Below, piece after piece: positions 28,621-40,763 of a DNA stretch of 40,906 nt. Source of the DNA: Alphaproteobacteria bacterium (GTDB taxonomy: Bacteria > Pseudomonadota > Alphaproteobacteria > SHVZ01); the NCBI GenBank assembly GCA_009694025.1, contig SHVZ01000021.1, positions 1 to 40,906 of the forward strand. Direction: 5' to 3'. The first letter of the stretch is position 1. Each line of letters begins with the position of its first letter. The notes under the pieces were generated by a model, which was not told the origin of the DNA, ran no database searches, and saw nothing but the letters and a program-made list of their open reading frames with translations. Both the position numbers and the translations under genes were made by a program.

Positions 28621-29631
28621 TCAGCCGGCGGCGGCCCGGCGGGCCGGTTCGAGACGGAGGGAGGCGACGATCTCGCCGACAAGGTCGGTCTGGCTCAGGC
28701 CGGTGCGTCGGGCGGCGGCGGCAAGCCCGGCATCGGCCGACAGGCACGGGTTGGCGTTGACTTCGAGCACCCACGGATCGCCACGATGATCGACCCGGAA
28801 GTCGACGCGGGCGCAGCCGGAGAGCCGAAACAGCCGCCAGCAGCGCCGCGCCACCGCTTCCAGGCGCGCCAGCAACGCCTCCTCGCCGGCGAAGTCGTAG
28901 CGCCGGGGCGTGTTGCGATAGGCGTGGGAGTCTGGATCCCACTTCGCGGCATAGTCGACGAGACGCGGCTGATCCGGGGCGAAGCCGACGAACTCGATCT
29001 CCGCCGGCGGCAGCAGCCGTGGCGCTTCGGCCGGCCCGACCAGGGCAAGGTTGAACTCGCGTCCGTCGATGAAGGCCTCGGCGAACCAGGAGCCGCCGAA
29101 GCATCCGCTCCGCTGCGCCTGGATCGTGCGGAGCGAGGCCCCCTCGCCGATCGAGGAGGCATCGAGGCCGATCGAGGCGTGCTCCCACACCGACTTGACG
29201 ATGAAGCAGCCGCCGGGGATCCGCCCGGCCGCCAGATCCTCCGGCTCGATCCACGGGGCGGTGTCGATCCCGGCGAGCGCCATCGCCCGCTTGGCGACGA
29301 GCTTGCTCGCGGTCGCGGCGATCGCATCGGCCGAGCAGCCGGTATAGGCGATGCCGATCGCCTCCAGCAGCAGCGGCACCGCGCCGATCAGCGCACCCTT
29401 GCCGTCGAGCGATTCGACCAGGTTGAAGGCGAAAGCGGGCTTGAGGCGCCTCAACCGCTCGGCCATTCGTTGCAGATTGAGGTCGACCGGAATCGAAACC
29501 GGGCGCCAGCCGAGCTCAGCGAGCCTCGCCGAGACCTCCGTCACCTGGACGAGCGTGTCCTGTTCGTCCGGCGGCGCATCGGGGGCGACGCGGCCATGGA
29601 CGACGGCGACGCTGCAGCTCCCGGTCCTCAT
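28621..29631 (-). CDS. ATP-grasp ligase, D-Ala-D-Ala ligase-like (second)
   Basis: A 336-residue ATP-grasp enzyme. The N-terminal domain contains FNLVESLDGKGALIGAVPLL and GIAYTGCSADAIAATASK, matching the substrate-binding half of Ddl-like ligases. The ATP-grasp core shows KSVWEHASIG as the phosphate-binding segment, the middle EAFIDGREFNLAL, and the metal-binding end WVLEVNANPCLS. It is clearly paralogous to but different from the gene just upstream, with an own insertion around RRYDFAGEEALLA. Such enzymes join a carboxylate to an amine through an acyl phosphate. Its ATG overlaps the upstream stop by 4 bases. The acceptor and donor are unknown; a cell-wall Ddl role is unlikely in this context. 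Confidence 0.87.
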   Translation of the reverse strand: MRTGSCSVAVVHGRVAPDAPPDEQDTLVQVTEVSARLAELGWRPVSIPVDLNLQRMAERLRRLKPAFAFNLVESLDGKGALIGAVPLLLEAIGIAYTGCSADAIAATASKLVAKRAMALAGIDTAPWIEPEDLAAGRIPGGCFIVKSVWEHASIGLDASSIGEGASLRTIQAQRSGCFGGSWFAEAFIDGREFNLALVGPAEAPRLLPPAEIEFVGFAPDQPRLVDYAAKWDPDSHAYRNTPRRYDFAGEEALLARLEAVARRCWRLFRLSGCARVDFRVDHRGDPWVLEVNANPCLSADAGLAAAARRTGLSQTDLVGEIVASLRLEPARRAAAG

Positions 29632-30614
29632 GCGCGACTCCTGACAACGCGGCGACCGGCCGATTCCACGATCATTTCGATCAGCTTCGCATAGGGAATG
29701 CCGGCCTGAGCTGCGAGAATCGGCAGATCGGAGTGCAGCGGGTTGAGGCCGGCCAGCGGGTTGACCTCGATGAAGACCGGCCTGCCCGCGCCATCGCAGC
29801 GAAGATCGATGCGCCCGGCGTCGCGGCAGTTCAGCACCTGCCAGGCGCGAATCGCGACATCCTCGGCGGCCCGCGAGGTCGCGTCGTCGACCAGCGTGTA
29901 GGTGACGCGGGTCTCGCACTCCTCTTTGTTCACAAGGCCGTAGATCGTGCTCTCGGCGGTGCCGAGGAATCCAACCTCGAGCGCGCCGATCGACCGCGCC
30001 GAGGCGCCCTCGCCGACCATGCCGACGGTGAACTCGCGCCCCGGAAGGAAGGTCTCGACGATCGCCGGCTGGCGGTACGTGGCGATGATCTCCCGGCAGC
30101 CCTCCATGAGCTCCGCCTTGCCGTCGACCCGGGACTTGCCGCCGATACCGCGCCCCGTGCCTTCGGCCACCGGTTTGACGAAGAGCGGATAGGGAAGGTC
30201 GATGCGCTCGGCGTCCTCGGGCGTCTCGACCACGGCGAAGTCGGCGGTCGGCACGCCATGGGCGCGCACGACATGCTTGGTCAGGCCCTTGTGCAGGGTC
30301 AGCGCCATCACCAGCGTGTCGGAGAAGGTGTAGGGGATCGCATAGGCATCGAGCAGCGCCGGCACCTGCGCTTCGCGGCCGATGCCGTGCATGCCTTCAG
30401 CGATGTTGAAGACGAGGTCCCAGCGCCGGCCCTCGACCAGGCGGGCGGCGAGCGCCCTGACGTTGCCGATGCGCTCCACGTCGTGCCCGAGTCCGACCAG
30501 CGCTCCCTCGATCGATTCGATCGTATTGACGCTGTCGAACTCCGCGGTCTCCTCGAGGTTGTATCCGGCCTTGAGGTAGTCGTCGCGCAGGTCATAGGTG
30601 AAGCCGACGCGCAT
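29628..30614 (-). CDS. ATP-grasp ligase, D-Ala-D-Ala ligase-like (first)
   Basis: A 328-residue ATP-grasp enzyme starting MRVGFTYDLRDDYLKAGY. The segment WDLVFNIAEGMHGIGREAQ corresponds to the conserved N-terminal Ddl motif (FNIAEG), and YPLFVKPVAEGTGRGIGG is the flexible ATP-binding loop. ETFLPGREFTVGMVGEG and the metal site FIEVNPLAGLNP complete the fold. Ddl enzymes form D-Ala-D-Ala, but the Ddl serine/tyrosine triad could not be recognised and the gene belongs to the kamA operon, 16 bases after kamA. I infer that it ligates beta-lysine or its derivative to another carboxylate or amine. Direction and partner are open. Confidence 0.88.
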   Translation of the reverse strand: MRVGFTYDLRDDYLKAGYNLEETAEFDSVNTIESIEGALVGLGHDVERIGNVRALAARLVEGRRWDLVFNIAEGMHGIGREAQVPALLDAYAIPYTFSDTLVMALTLHKGLTKHVVRAHGVPTADFAVVETPEDAERIDLPYPLFVKPVAEGTGRGIGGKSRVDGKAELMEGCREIIATYRQPAIVETFLPGREFTVGMVGEGASARSIGALEVGFLGTAESTIYGLVNKEECETRVTYTLVDDATSRAAEDVAIRAWQVLNCRDAGRIDLRCDGAGRPVFIEVNPLAGLNPLHSDLPILAAQAGIPYAKLIEMIVESAGRRVVRSRA

Positions 30615-30630
30615 GGGAGACGCCGGAGAT

Positions 30631-31956
30631 CTACTCCGCCGCGTGCTGCAGCGCGATGCGACGGTCGGTTCCGACCCGCCCTTCGGGGTCCGTGTAGCGA
30701 TACACCTTCCCTTCGAAATTGCGGATCAGCAGATCGTCGCCGTCGCGTCCGACCACGTAGTCGGGCAGGAGCGGGATCTTGCCGCCGCCGCCGGGCGCGT
30801 CGATCACGTAATGCGGCACCGCATAGCCGGTGGTGTGGCCGCGCAGGGCCTCGATGATCTCGAGGCCGCGGTCGACCGAGGTGCGAAAATGCGAGGAGCC
30901 GGTGATCGGATCGCACTGGTAGAGATAGTAGGGCTTGACCCGGATCTTCAGGAGCTCATGGACGAGCCTCTTCATCACCTCGGCGTCGTCGTTGATGCCC
31001 TTTAGCAGCACCGTCTGGCTGCCCATCGGGATGCCGTTGTCGGCAAGCCGGTCTGCGGCGAAGCGCACCTCCGGCGTCACCTCGTCGGGGTGGATGTAGT
31101 GGATCGACGTCCAGACCCGGTGCTTCCTTAAGATCTTGGCAAGCGCCCCGGTGATCCGCTGCGGCAGCACCACCGGCACCTTGGAGCCGACCCGCACGAA
31201 CTCGATGTGCGGGATCTCGCGAAGACGCGACAGCAGCCAGTCGAGCCGGTCGTCGGAGAGCGTCAGCGGGTCGCCGCCGGAGAGCAGCACATCGCGCACC
31301 GCCGGCGTGCGGCGGAGATAGGCCAGCGCGTTTTCCCACTGGGCATAATTGAAGCTGTATTCGCCGCCGGCCTCGCCGACCATGCGGCTCCGCGTGCAGT
31401 AACGGCAGTATGTGGAGCAGAACCCGGTGGTGAGGAACAGCACCCGGTCAGGGTAGCGATGGACCAGCCCCTCGACCTCGGTGTCGTGATCCTCGCCGAG
31501 CGGGTCGTCGGCCTCCCCCGGCGTCTTCAGGTATTCGGTGCCGACGGGTATATGCGTGCGGCGGAGCGGCTGCGCCGGATCGTCGCGATCGAACAGGCTC
31601 AGGTAGTAGGGCGTGATGCCGACCGGCAGCGATCCCGTGTGGAGGGAGATCGCCGATCGCTCGTCCTCTGAAAGATTGAGGATGCGCGAGAGGCCGTCGA
31701 GCGAGCGCACCCGGTTGCGCACTTGCCAGCGCCAGTCGTTCCACTCGGCAAGCGTCGCCTGTGGGAAGAACCGCTTGCGGAAGGCGCTGGTGCGCTCGCC
31801 GACCGGGAACTTCGGCGCGGAGGCGCGCTTCTTCGACGAGGCCTTGCCGCCGCTCGACATCAGTCGGCGGGTGAGGGCCTCGGCGGCCGCGGCGTTGCTT
31901 GTATCGCAGCCGCGCGTGAGGATGGTACTCGGAGGCTGTTCGGCGTCGTTCGGCAT
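30631..31956 (-). CDS. kamA: Lysine 2,3-aminomutase
   Basis: A 441-residue radical-SAM/PLP enzyme. The iron-sulfur motif is CSTYCRYC (C180, C184, C187). The PLP lysine is in DAPGGGGKIPLLP (K393), and the two acids that bind the substrate epsilon-amine in the clostridial enzyme align with D349 (in YQCDPITG) and D386 (in VIDAPGGGGK). All key residues I could check are present, supporting conversion of L-lysine to beta-lysine rather than an EpmB-type role. The ATG at 31956 has GGAG 11 bases upstream; TTG at 31965 is too close to it. The first about 50 residues are polar and not conserved in length. It heads a tight operon with two ligases, a GNAT and nudC. Confidence 0.95.
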   Translation of the reverse strand: MPNDAEQPPSTILTRGCDTSNAAAAEALTRRLMSSGGKASSKKRASAPKFPVGERTSAFRKRFFPQATLAEWNDWRWQVRNRVRSLDGLSRILNLSEDERSAISLHTGSLPVGITPYYLSLFDRDDPAQPLRRTHIPVGTEYLKTPGEADDPLGEDHDTEVEGLVHRYPDRVLFLTTGFCSTYCRYCTRSRMVGEAGGEYSFNYAQWENALAYLRRTPAVRDVLLSGGDPLTLSDDRLDWLLSRLREIPHIEFVRVGSKVPVVLPQRITGALAKILRKHRVWTSIHYIHPDEVTPEVRFAADRLADNGIPMGSQTVLLKGINDDAEVMKRLVHELLKIRVKPYYLYQCDPITGSSHFRTSVDRGLEIIEALRGHTTGYAVPHYVIDAPGGGGKIPLLPDYVVGRDGDDLLIRNFEGKVYRYTDPEGRVGTDRRIALQHAAE

Positions 31957-32141
31957 GGGACTCAAAGCTCCGGAAGGAAATGGTCAGCGATCCGTGAGCG
32001 GCGTCACGCCCAAGCCGACTCGTCCCACCCTGCTGGAGCCACCCCGGCTCCTGACCTGACCTTCCGAAAATCCCATCACGTGATCGAACTTCGATTGGAC
32101 AGGGCGGACAAGAACTTGGGCACCGAACCGGACCCACCCCC

Positions 32142-32170
32142 TACATACGGAGCTTCAATTCCCTTGTAAA
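32142..32170 (-). promoter_or_regulatory. Candidate kamA operon promoter
   Basis: On the minus strand TTTACA (32165-32170) and TATGTA (32142-32147) are separated by exactly 17 bases. Both hexamers are close to sigma-70 consensus, and the site lies in the most AT-rich part of the divergent gap. It predicts a leader of about 180 bases before kamA, long enough for post-transcriptional control. Confidence 0.5.
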
Positions 32171-32468
32171 GACTTTCTGACTCGTTTTCCCCGTAAAATC
32201 CCCGCAAATACTGATGAACTGCCAGTGCTCCCATGGGCCACCTTGGCTTCATCTATGATGATCTAAGGAAATCGACCCGGCTTCCTCAATGAAACCGCGA
32301 AGTATCACTGTAATATCAATTGACCCTGTCGGCGCCTCGCCGGCTCCTCAATGCTTGCGCTCGACGCAAAAAGTTGCGCGCGCGGCGTCGAGTCACCGCA
32401 CGCATATCCGCGAGTCTTTTTGAGACGAGTGGAGTCCTTGCGCTCGCGACTTCGTGCGGGGCCGTGCC

Positions 32469-32474
32469 TATAGT
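32469..32474 (+). promoter_or_regulatory. Possible -10 element for the GGT-family gene
   Basis: TATAGT matches five of six -10 consensus bases and sits 42 bases before the GGT-family ATG. No good -35 lies at the proper distance: TTGCGC at 32438-32443 is 25 bases away. An activator may be needed if this is real. Confidence 0.3.
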
Positions 32475-32516
32475 GGCACGCTCGCCGTCGCCCTTCCCTT
32501 CCGACACGAGGCCCGC

Positions 32517-34063
32517 ATGGTCGACCGCATCGAGCATTGGGAGATCACCAAGCCCGTCACCCGCAGCCGTGCCGGCCTCGTCGCCTCGCAGAGCCGCATC
32601 GCCGCGGAGGCCGGGGCCGAGCTCCTGGCCAACGGCGGCAACGCGATCGATGCGGCGCTGGCGACCGCGTTCGCGCTGACGGTCGCCGAGCCCTGGATGA
32701 GCGGCATCGGCGGCATCGGCTCGATGATGGTCCATGTGGCGAAGGACAAGGCGACATATGCGGTCGACTATGGGCCGGTCGCCGGGCGCGGCATCGATCC
32801 GAGCCGCTATCCGCTGAGCGGAGCGCCGAGCCGTGAGGATCTGTTCGGTTGGCCAGGCGTCGTCGACGACCGCAACGTCCTCGGCTACGAATCGATCGCC
32901 GTGCCGGGATCGGTCGCCGGTTTCGGCTTGGTGCATGGCCGCTTCGGCAAGCTGCCATGGCGGAAGGTGCTGGCGCCGGCGATCCGCCTCGCCAAGACCG
33001 GCCTTCGCGTCGACTGGTGGACGACGCTCAACATCGCGGCCGAAGCGGCCGACCTCCGCAACGATCCGGTGGCAAGAAAGACCTATCTCCGGGGCGACCT
33101 GCCGCCGGTCACCACCTCGACCGCGACTCCGCCCTATCTCGATCTGGGGCCGCTCGGGCAAACCCTCGAGCGCCTCGCCAAGGCCGGATGGCAGGACTAC
33201 TACCAAGGCGACATCGCCCAGGCGATCGCCGCGGACCTCAAATCCGGCGGCTCGGCGATCCGGGCCGAGGATCTGGCCGCCTATGCGGCACGCCTGGTCG
33301 AGCCGCTGACGGTCGAGCGGAACGGCGTCGTGCTCCACACCATGTCCGGCCTCTTCGCCGGCCCGACCTTCCGGGCCGCCTATGCCGACATCCCGGCGCG
33401 CCTCGGCGCCAAGCCCGGCCCGAAGGCGTTCGGCGCCTATGCCGCCGCCCTCGCTAAGGCCTATGCCGACCGGCTCGAGCGCATGGGCCAGGAGGACGGC
33501 AAGGGCAAGGGGTCGACCACCCACCTCGCCGCCGTCGACGCCGACGGCAACATGGTCTCGCTGACCAACACGCTGCTCTCCCGCTTTGGCTCGCGTTCGG
33601 TGATGCCGACCACAGGCATTCTCATGAACAACGGCATGATGTGGTTCGACCCGCGGCCCGGCCGACCGAACTCGATCCACCCGGGCAAGCGCCCGCTCAC
33701 CAACATGTGTCCGGTCATCGCCACCAAGAGCGGCCGGGGCTGGTTCGCCATCGGCGGCTCGGGCGGGCGCAAGATCCTGCCGGCGATTCTGCAGATCTGC
33801 TCGTTCATCGCCGATTTCGGCATGAGCCTGGAAGAGGCTTTCCACCAGCCGCGCATCGACGTGTCGGCGCCGGACAAGGCGACCGCCGACTGTCGCCTCG
33901 ATGCCAAGACGATCGCCGCCGTCGCCAAGGTGGTGCCGACGACCGAGGTCGAGGCTGCGGCCTATCCCGGCAACTTCGCCAACCCGATCGCCGTCCTCCG
34001 CGGCGGCGGCTGGAACGAGGGCATGACCAACGTGACGCTGCCCTCGGCCTCCGTCGCCGAGGG

Positions 34064-34067
<4 letters not shown>
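32517..34067 (+). CDS. Gamma-glutamyltransferase family Ntn-hydrolase, divergent
   Basis: A 516-residue protein of the GGT family. The autocatalytic site is in KGSTTHLAAVDADGN, with T334 as the expected new N-terminal nucleophile. Upstream, VAEPWMSGIGGIGSMMV and AVPGSVAGFGL are family landmarks, and GKRPLTNMCPVI and GGSGGRKILPAI come after the cleavage site. Two known gamma-glutamyl-binding features differ: the DFRExAP arginine segment is DYGPVAG, and the LSSMSP serine pair is LTNMCP. A non-gamma-glutamyl amide or peptide substrate is therefore likely. There is no signal peptide, so it is probably cytosolic. The start at 32517 fits the family. A GNAT gene overlaps its stop. Confidence 0.88.
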
Positions 34068-36610
<2,543 letters not shown>

Positions 36611-36720
36611 CTTGTTCCTCCGATGGGCGTGGAAACCGGGAAAGGCCGGAGTATGTCGGAGGCCGCGGCCGGAGGCCAGCATGCTTGACCGGCCGGCGAA
36701 ACGGCCGATAGCGTCGCCGC

Positions 36721-37806
36721 GTGCAACCGCTTTCCGGCCTCAAGGTCCTTGATTTCTCGACGCTGCTGCCGGGGCCGCTGGCGACCCTGATTCTGTCCGA
36801 AGCCGGCGCCGACGTGCTCAAGATCGAGCGGCCGGCAACAGGCGACGACATGCGGAGCTTCCCGCCCTTCGTCGCCGGCGAGAGCGCGCTCTTCGCGCTG
36901 CTCAACCGCGGCAAGCGGAGTCTCGCGCTCGATCTCAAAAACGCCGACGCCTGGGCGACCATCGAGCCGCTGGTGCGGACCGCCGACGTGCTGGTCGAGC
37001 AATTCCGGCCGGGCGTTATGGCCCGGCTCGGGCTTGACTGCGACCGGCTGACCGCGATCAACCCGCGGCTCATCTATTGCTCGATCACCGGCTACGGCCA
37101 GGACGGGCCGAAGGCCGACACGGTCGGCCATGACCTGACCTACCTCGCGGAGGCCGGCGTGCTGGCGCAGGCGAAACTCGGCGCGGTGCCGCCGGTGCTC
37201 GCCGCCGACATCGCCGGCGGCGCCTATCCGGCCGTCATGAACATCCTGCTCGCGCTGAGGCAGCGCGACACGAGCGGCCGAGGCTGCCGGCTCGACATCG
37301 CCATGGCCGAGCAGTCGCTGACCTTCGCCGTCGGCGGATTGGCCGAACTGTGGTCTACCGGAAAGTCGCCGACGCCCGGAGGCTGGCTGCTCACTGGCGG
37401 CTCGCCGCGCTACCAGCTCTATGCCACGTCCGACGGCCGATGGGTGGCCGCGGCACCGCTGGAGGAGAAGTTCTGGCAGCGCTTCTGCACGCTGATCGAG
37501 CTTCCGGCAGCGCTCTGCAACGACCGCTTGTCACCGGAGGCGACCCGCGCCGCCGTCGCCCGGCTCATCGCCGCCGCCCCGGCGGCTCGGTGGCGTGCCC
37601 TCTTTGCCGGCGAGGACGTCTCCGCCGCCGTCGTCATGAGCCTGGAGGAGGCGGTCGCGGACCCGCAGATCGTCGCCCGCGGCGTGCTCGCCCACCGCCT
37701 CGCCGTCGCCGGTCGGGAGATGCCGGCGCTGCCCGTCCCCGTAACGCCCGGCTTCCGGCAGACGCCGGGAACCGCGACCGCGCCGAAGCTCGGCGAGAAA
37801 ACCTAG
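36721..37806 (+). CDS. CaiB/BaiF family protein, alpha-methylacyl-CoA racemase-like
   Basis: A 361-residue class III CoA-transferase-fold protein. The CoA-binding N-terminus is LSGLKVLDFSTLLPGPLATL with VLKIERP; NRGKRSLALDLK and CSITGYGQDGP follow. The residues that catalyse epimerisation in alpha-methylacyl-CoA racemase are matched: GHDLTYLAEAG gives H137 and D138, and AADIAGGAYP gives D163. This favours the racemase branch, acting on 2-methylacyl-CoA in branched-chain fatty acid metabolism, over formyl-CoA transferase. The start is GTG at 36721. It does not share an operon with its neighbours. Confidence 0.88.
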   Translation: MQPLSGLKVLDFSTLLPGPLATLILSEAGADVLKIERPATGDDMRSFPPFVAGESALFALLNRGKRSLALDLKNADAWATIEPLVRTADVLVEQFRPGVMARLGLDCDRLTAINPRLIYCSITGYGQDGPKADTVGHDLTYLAEAGVLAQAKLGAVPPVLAADIAGGAYPAVMNILLALRQRDTSGRGCRLDIAMAEQSLTFAVGGLAELWSTGKSPTPGGWLLTGGSPRYQLYATSDGRWVAAAPLEEKFWQRFCTLIELPAALCNDRLSPEATRAAVARLIAAAPAARWRALFAGEDVSAAVVMSLEEAVADPQIVARGVLAHRLAVAGREMPALPVPVTPGFRQTPGTATAPKLGEKT

Positions 37807-37913
37807 GGACCAAGCCGGCGCCGACGGCAAGCCTCGCGGCGCTCGAAGCCGCGGGTTTTGAGGGTCGGCGCGCGTCCCGGGCAAGGCCCCTTCCTTAGGA
37901 GGGCCTCGGCTCC

Positions 37914-37919
37914 TATATT
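37914..37919 (+). promoter_or_regulatory. Candidate -10 box of ssrA
   Basis: TATATT matches five of six bases of the -10 consensus and lies about 10 bases before the presumed start of the tmRNA acceptor piece. The expected -35 position (37891-37896, TTCCTT) is poor. Confidence 0.4.
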
Positions 37920-37925
37920 GAGAGC

Positions 37926-38200
37926 GTCGGGAAACCGACTATGGCGATAAACGGTGCGTGGAATAAGCGTTACGGACCCGGGGGCAGTGCCCGGCGCCTC
38001 CACCAATCCCCGGCCCTCTCGTGGCCGGACTTCCGGGGGCGATCCAGGATCGACGTGCGTGGTAAAGCCGCATCTTTTGCCCGGCATGGTTCCGCCGTTA
38101 TCGGGCCACTTATAGGTGCCAACGATAACCGTATGGCCCTCGCTGCCTAACACTAGGTAAGCGCGGTTCGGGGGGCACCGGGCAACAGAAGCCCCCCACT
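37926..38200 (+). ncRNA. ssrA: tmRNA, circularly permuted two-piece form
   Basis: Gene order is acceptor piece, spacer, coding piece, as in alphaproteobacteria. The acceptor piece (about 37926-38005) ends with a T-arm (CCGGG-GGCAGTG-CCCGG) and CGCCTCCACCA. After a 29-base spacer with a CCGGCC/GGCCGG hairpin, the coding piece starts GGGGGCGATCCAGGATCGACG-like at 38035, and its first seven bases pair with CGCCTCC, including the G3-U70 wobble that alanyl-tRNA synthetase recognises. The tag frame (38118-38150) reads ANDNRMALAA then TAA. A GGGGGGC/GCCCCCC hairpin (38170-38197) lies near the 3' end. Outer ends are approximate. With SmpB it rescues stalled ribosomes and tags the product for ClpXP. 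Confidence 0.93.
38118..38150 (+). other. tmRNA tag reading frame
   Basis: Resume codon GCC begins the encoded tag ANDNRMALAA followed by TAA. With the alanine carried by tmRNA itself, the added peptide is 11 residues. The ANDN start is typical of alphaproteobacteria and is the part bound by their SspB; the final LAA is the ClpX-recognised end. The middle is short compared with the Caulobacter tag. Confidence 0.9.
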
Positions 38201-38232
38201 TCGCGTCGCTTTCTCCCTTGTTGCCGGGGACC

Positions 38233-38724
38233 ATGGCCAAAGACCTGCTGCGCTACGACAAGATGATCGAGTCCGCCATGCGCGGCGTCGTGCGCCAGGC
38301 GATCTCCGACGCGGCGCGCCACGGGTTGCCGGGCGCGCATCACTTCTACATCTCGTTTAGGACCGACCACCCGGGGACGGTGGTGCCGGACTATCTCAAG
38401 TCCAGGTACCCGCAGGAGATGACGATCGTGCTCCAGTATCAGTTCTGGGGCCTCGACGTCGAAGAAGAGTCCTTCTCCGTCACGCTCAGCTTCAACAACG
38501 CGCATGAGCGCCTGACGGTCCCGTTCCAGGCGGTGACGGTGTTCGCCGATCCGGCGGTCAAGTTCACGCTGCCGTTCCAGTCGGCCCAGGCCCCGGCGGC
38601 GCAGGGCCAACCGGCCCAGGCGGAACCGGCGGCCAAGACCGACGCCCCGGCAGCGCCGGCGACGGAGGAGCCGGCAGCCGAGGGCTCCAAGGTCGTCACC
38701 CTCGACGCCTTCCGCAAGAAATAG
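38233..38724 (+). CDS. sspB: ClpXP adaptor SspB, alphaproteobacterial type
   Basis: A 163-residue adaptor. The N-terminal peptide-binding domain (residues 1 to about 115) has [18 protein letters not shown], the [16 protein letters not shown] strand pair and [18 protein letters not shown], all typical of SspB of this class. A low-complexity Ala-Pro-Gln linker (about 118-150) leads to a C-terminal tail [11 protein letters not shown], the likely ClpX-binding module. SspB tethers ssrA-tagged proteins to ClpXP. The ATG at 38233 is chosen; TTG codons upstream are in frame but add only five residues. Its position just downstream of ssrA is a notable functional pairing. Confidence 0.92.
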   Translation: MAKDLLRYDKMIESAMRGVVRQAISDAARHGLPGAHHFYISFRTDHPGTVVPDYLKSRYPQEMTIVLQYQFWGLDVEEESFSVTLSFNNAHERLTVPFQAVTVFADPAVKFTLPFQSAQAPAAQGQPAQAEPAAKTDAPAAPATEEPAAEGSKVVTLDAFRKK

Positions 38725-38752
38725 ACGTCTTCCGTTCTTCGAGGAGTTCCCC

Positions 38753-40390
<1,638 letters not shown>

Positions 40391-40400
40391 GCCTGCGGCC

Positions 40401-40763
40401 ATGGCGGCCGGCTTCGTCGCCTTCGTCGAGGAGCTGCTCGATCCGTTCGGACGGGCGACCAGCCGGCGCATGTTCGGCGGCCACGGGATCTATCTCGACG
40501 GCCTGTTCGTCGCCATCCTGTGGAAGGACACGCTTTACCTGAAAGCGGCGGGCGACGGTCAGGCCGCCTGCGAGGCGGCGGGGCTCAAGCGCTTTCGTCC
40601 GTCCTCGACCGAGGCCAGCTACAGCCTCGGCTTCTACGCCCCGCCGGAGGAGGCGCTCGAGGACCCGGACGCGCTGCGGCCATGGGTGGAGATCGCGCTC
40701 AAGGCGGCGCGCGAGACCGCGGCCAAGAAGCCGAAATCCCGTCGAAAGGCCCGGCGCGGCTAG
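40401..40763 (+). CDS. TfoX/Sxy N-terminal domain protein
   Basis: A 120-residue protein of the TfoX-N family: FVAFVEELLDPFGRATSRRMFGGHGIY-type opening followed by LFVAILWKDTLYLK and SSTEASYSLGFYAPPEE, the recognised core. TfoX/Sxy in gammaproteobacteria regulates competence with CRP, but single-domain homologues such as this one are widespread and uncharacterised. The C-terminal 20 residues are lysine- and arginine-rich (AAKKPKSRRKARRG), which may bind nucleic acid. The ATG at 40401 lies 10 bases after the fumarase stop, so it is probably co-transcribed. Confidence 0.87.
   Translation: MAAGFVAFVEELLDPFGRATSRRMFGGHGIYLDGLFVAILWKDTLYLKAAGDGQAACEAAGLKRFRPSSTEASYSLGFYAPPEEALEDPDALRPWVEIALKAARETAAKKPKSRRKARRG

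Larger units (their letters stand above)
31957..32516. other. Divergent intergenic region between kamA and the GGT-family gene
   Basis: About 560 bases with no supportable gene. The segment from about 32150 to 32340 is AT-rich for this window and holds a good kamA promoter on the minus strand. Short open frames occur on the plus strand (for example 32233-32292 and 32289-32423) but lack ribosome binding sites and recognisable sequence. A lysine riboswitch was looked for upstream of kamA and not seen. The length allows room for regulators acting on both directions. Confidence 0.5.

Noticed and set aside
29628..31956. kamA as an EpmB-type partner for EF-P lysylation
   Set aside because: Length, conserved lysine-binding acids and absence of epmA or efp nearby favour a free-lysine aminomutase.
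31957..32170. Lysine riboswitch upstream of kamA
   Set aside because: The conserved lysine-riboswitch core was not found in the leader by eye.
37941..38150. Open frame of 69 codons ending in ANDNRMALAA
   Set aside because: Only the last ten codons are translated, as the tmRNA tag; the upstream part is structural RNA and an excised spacer.
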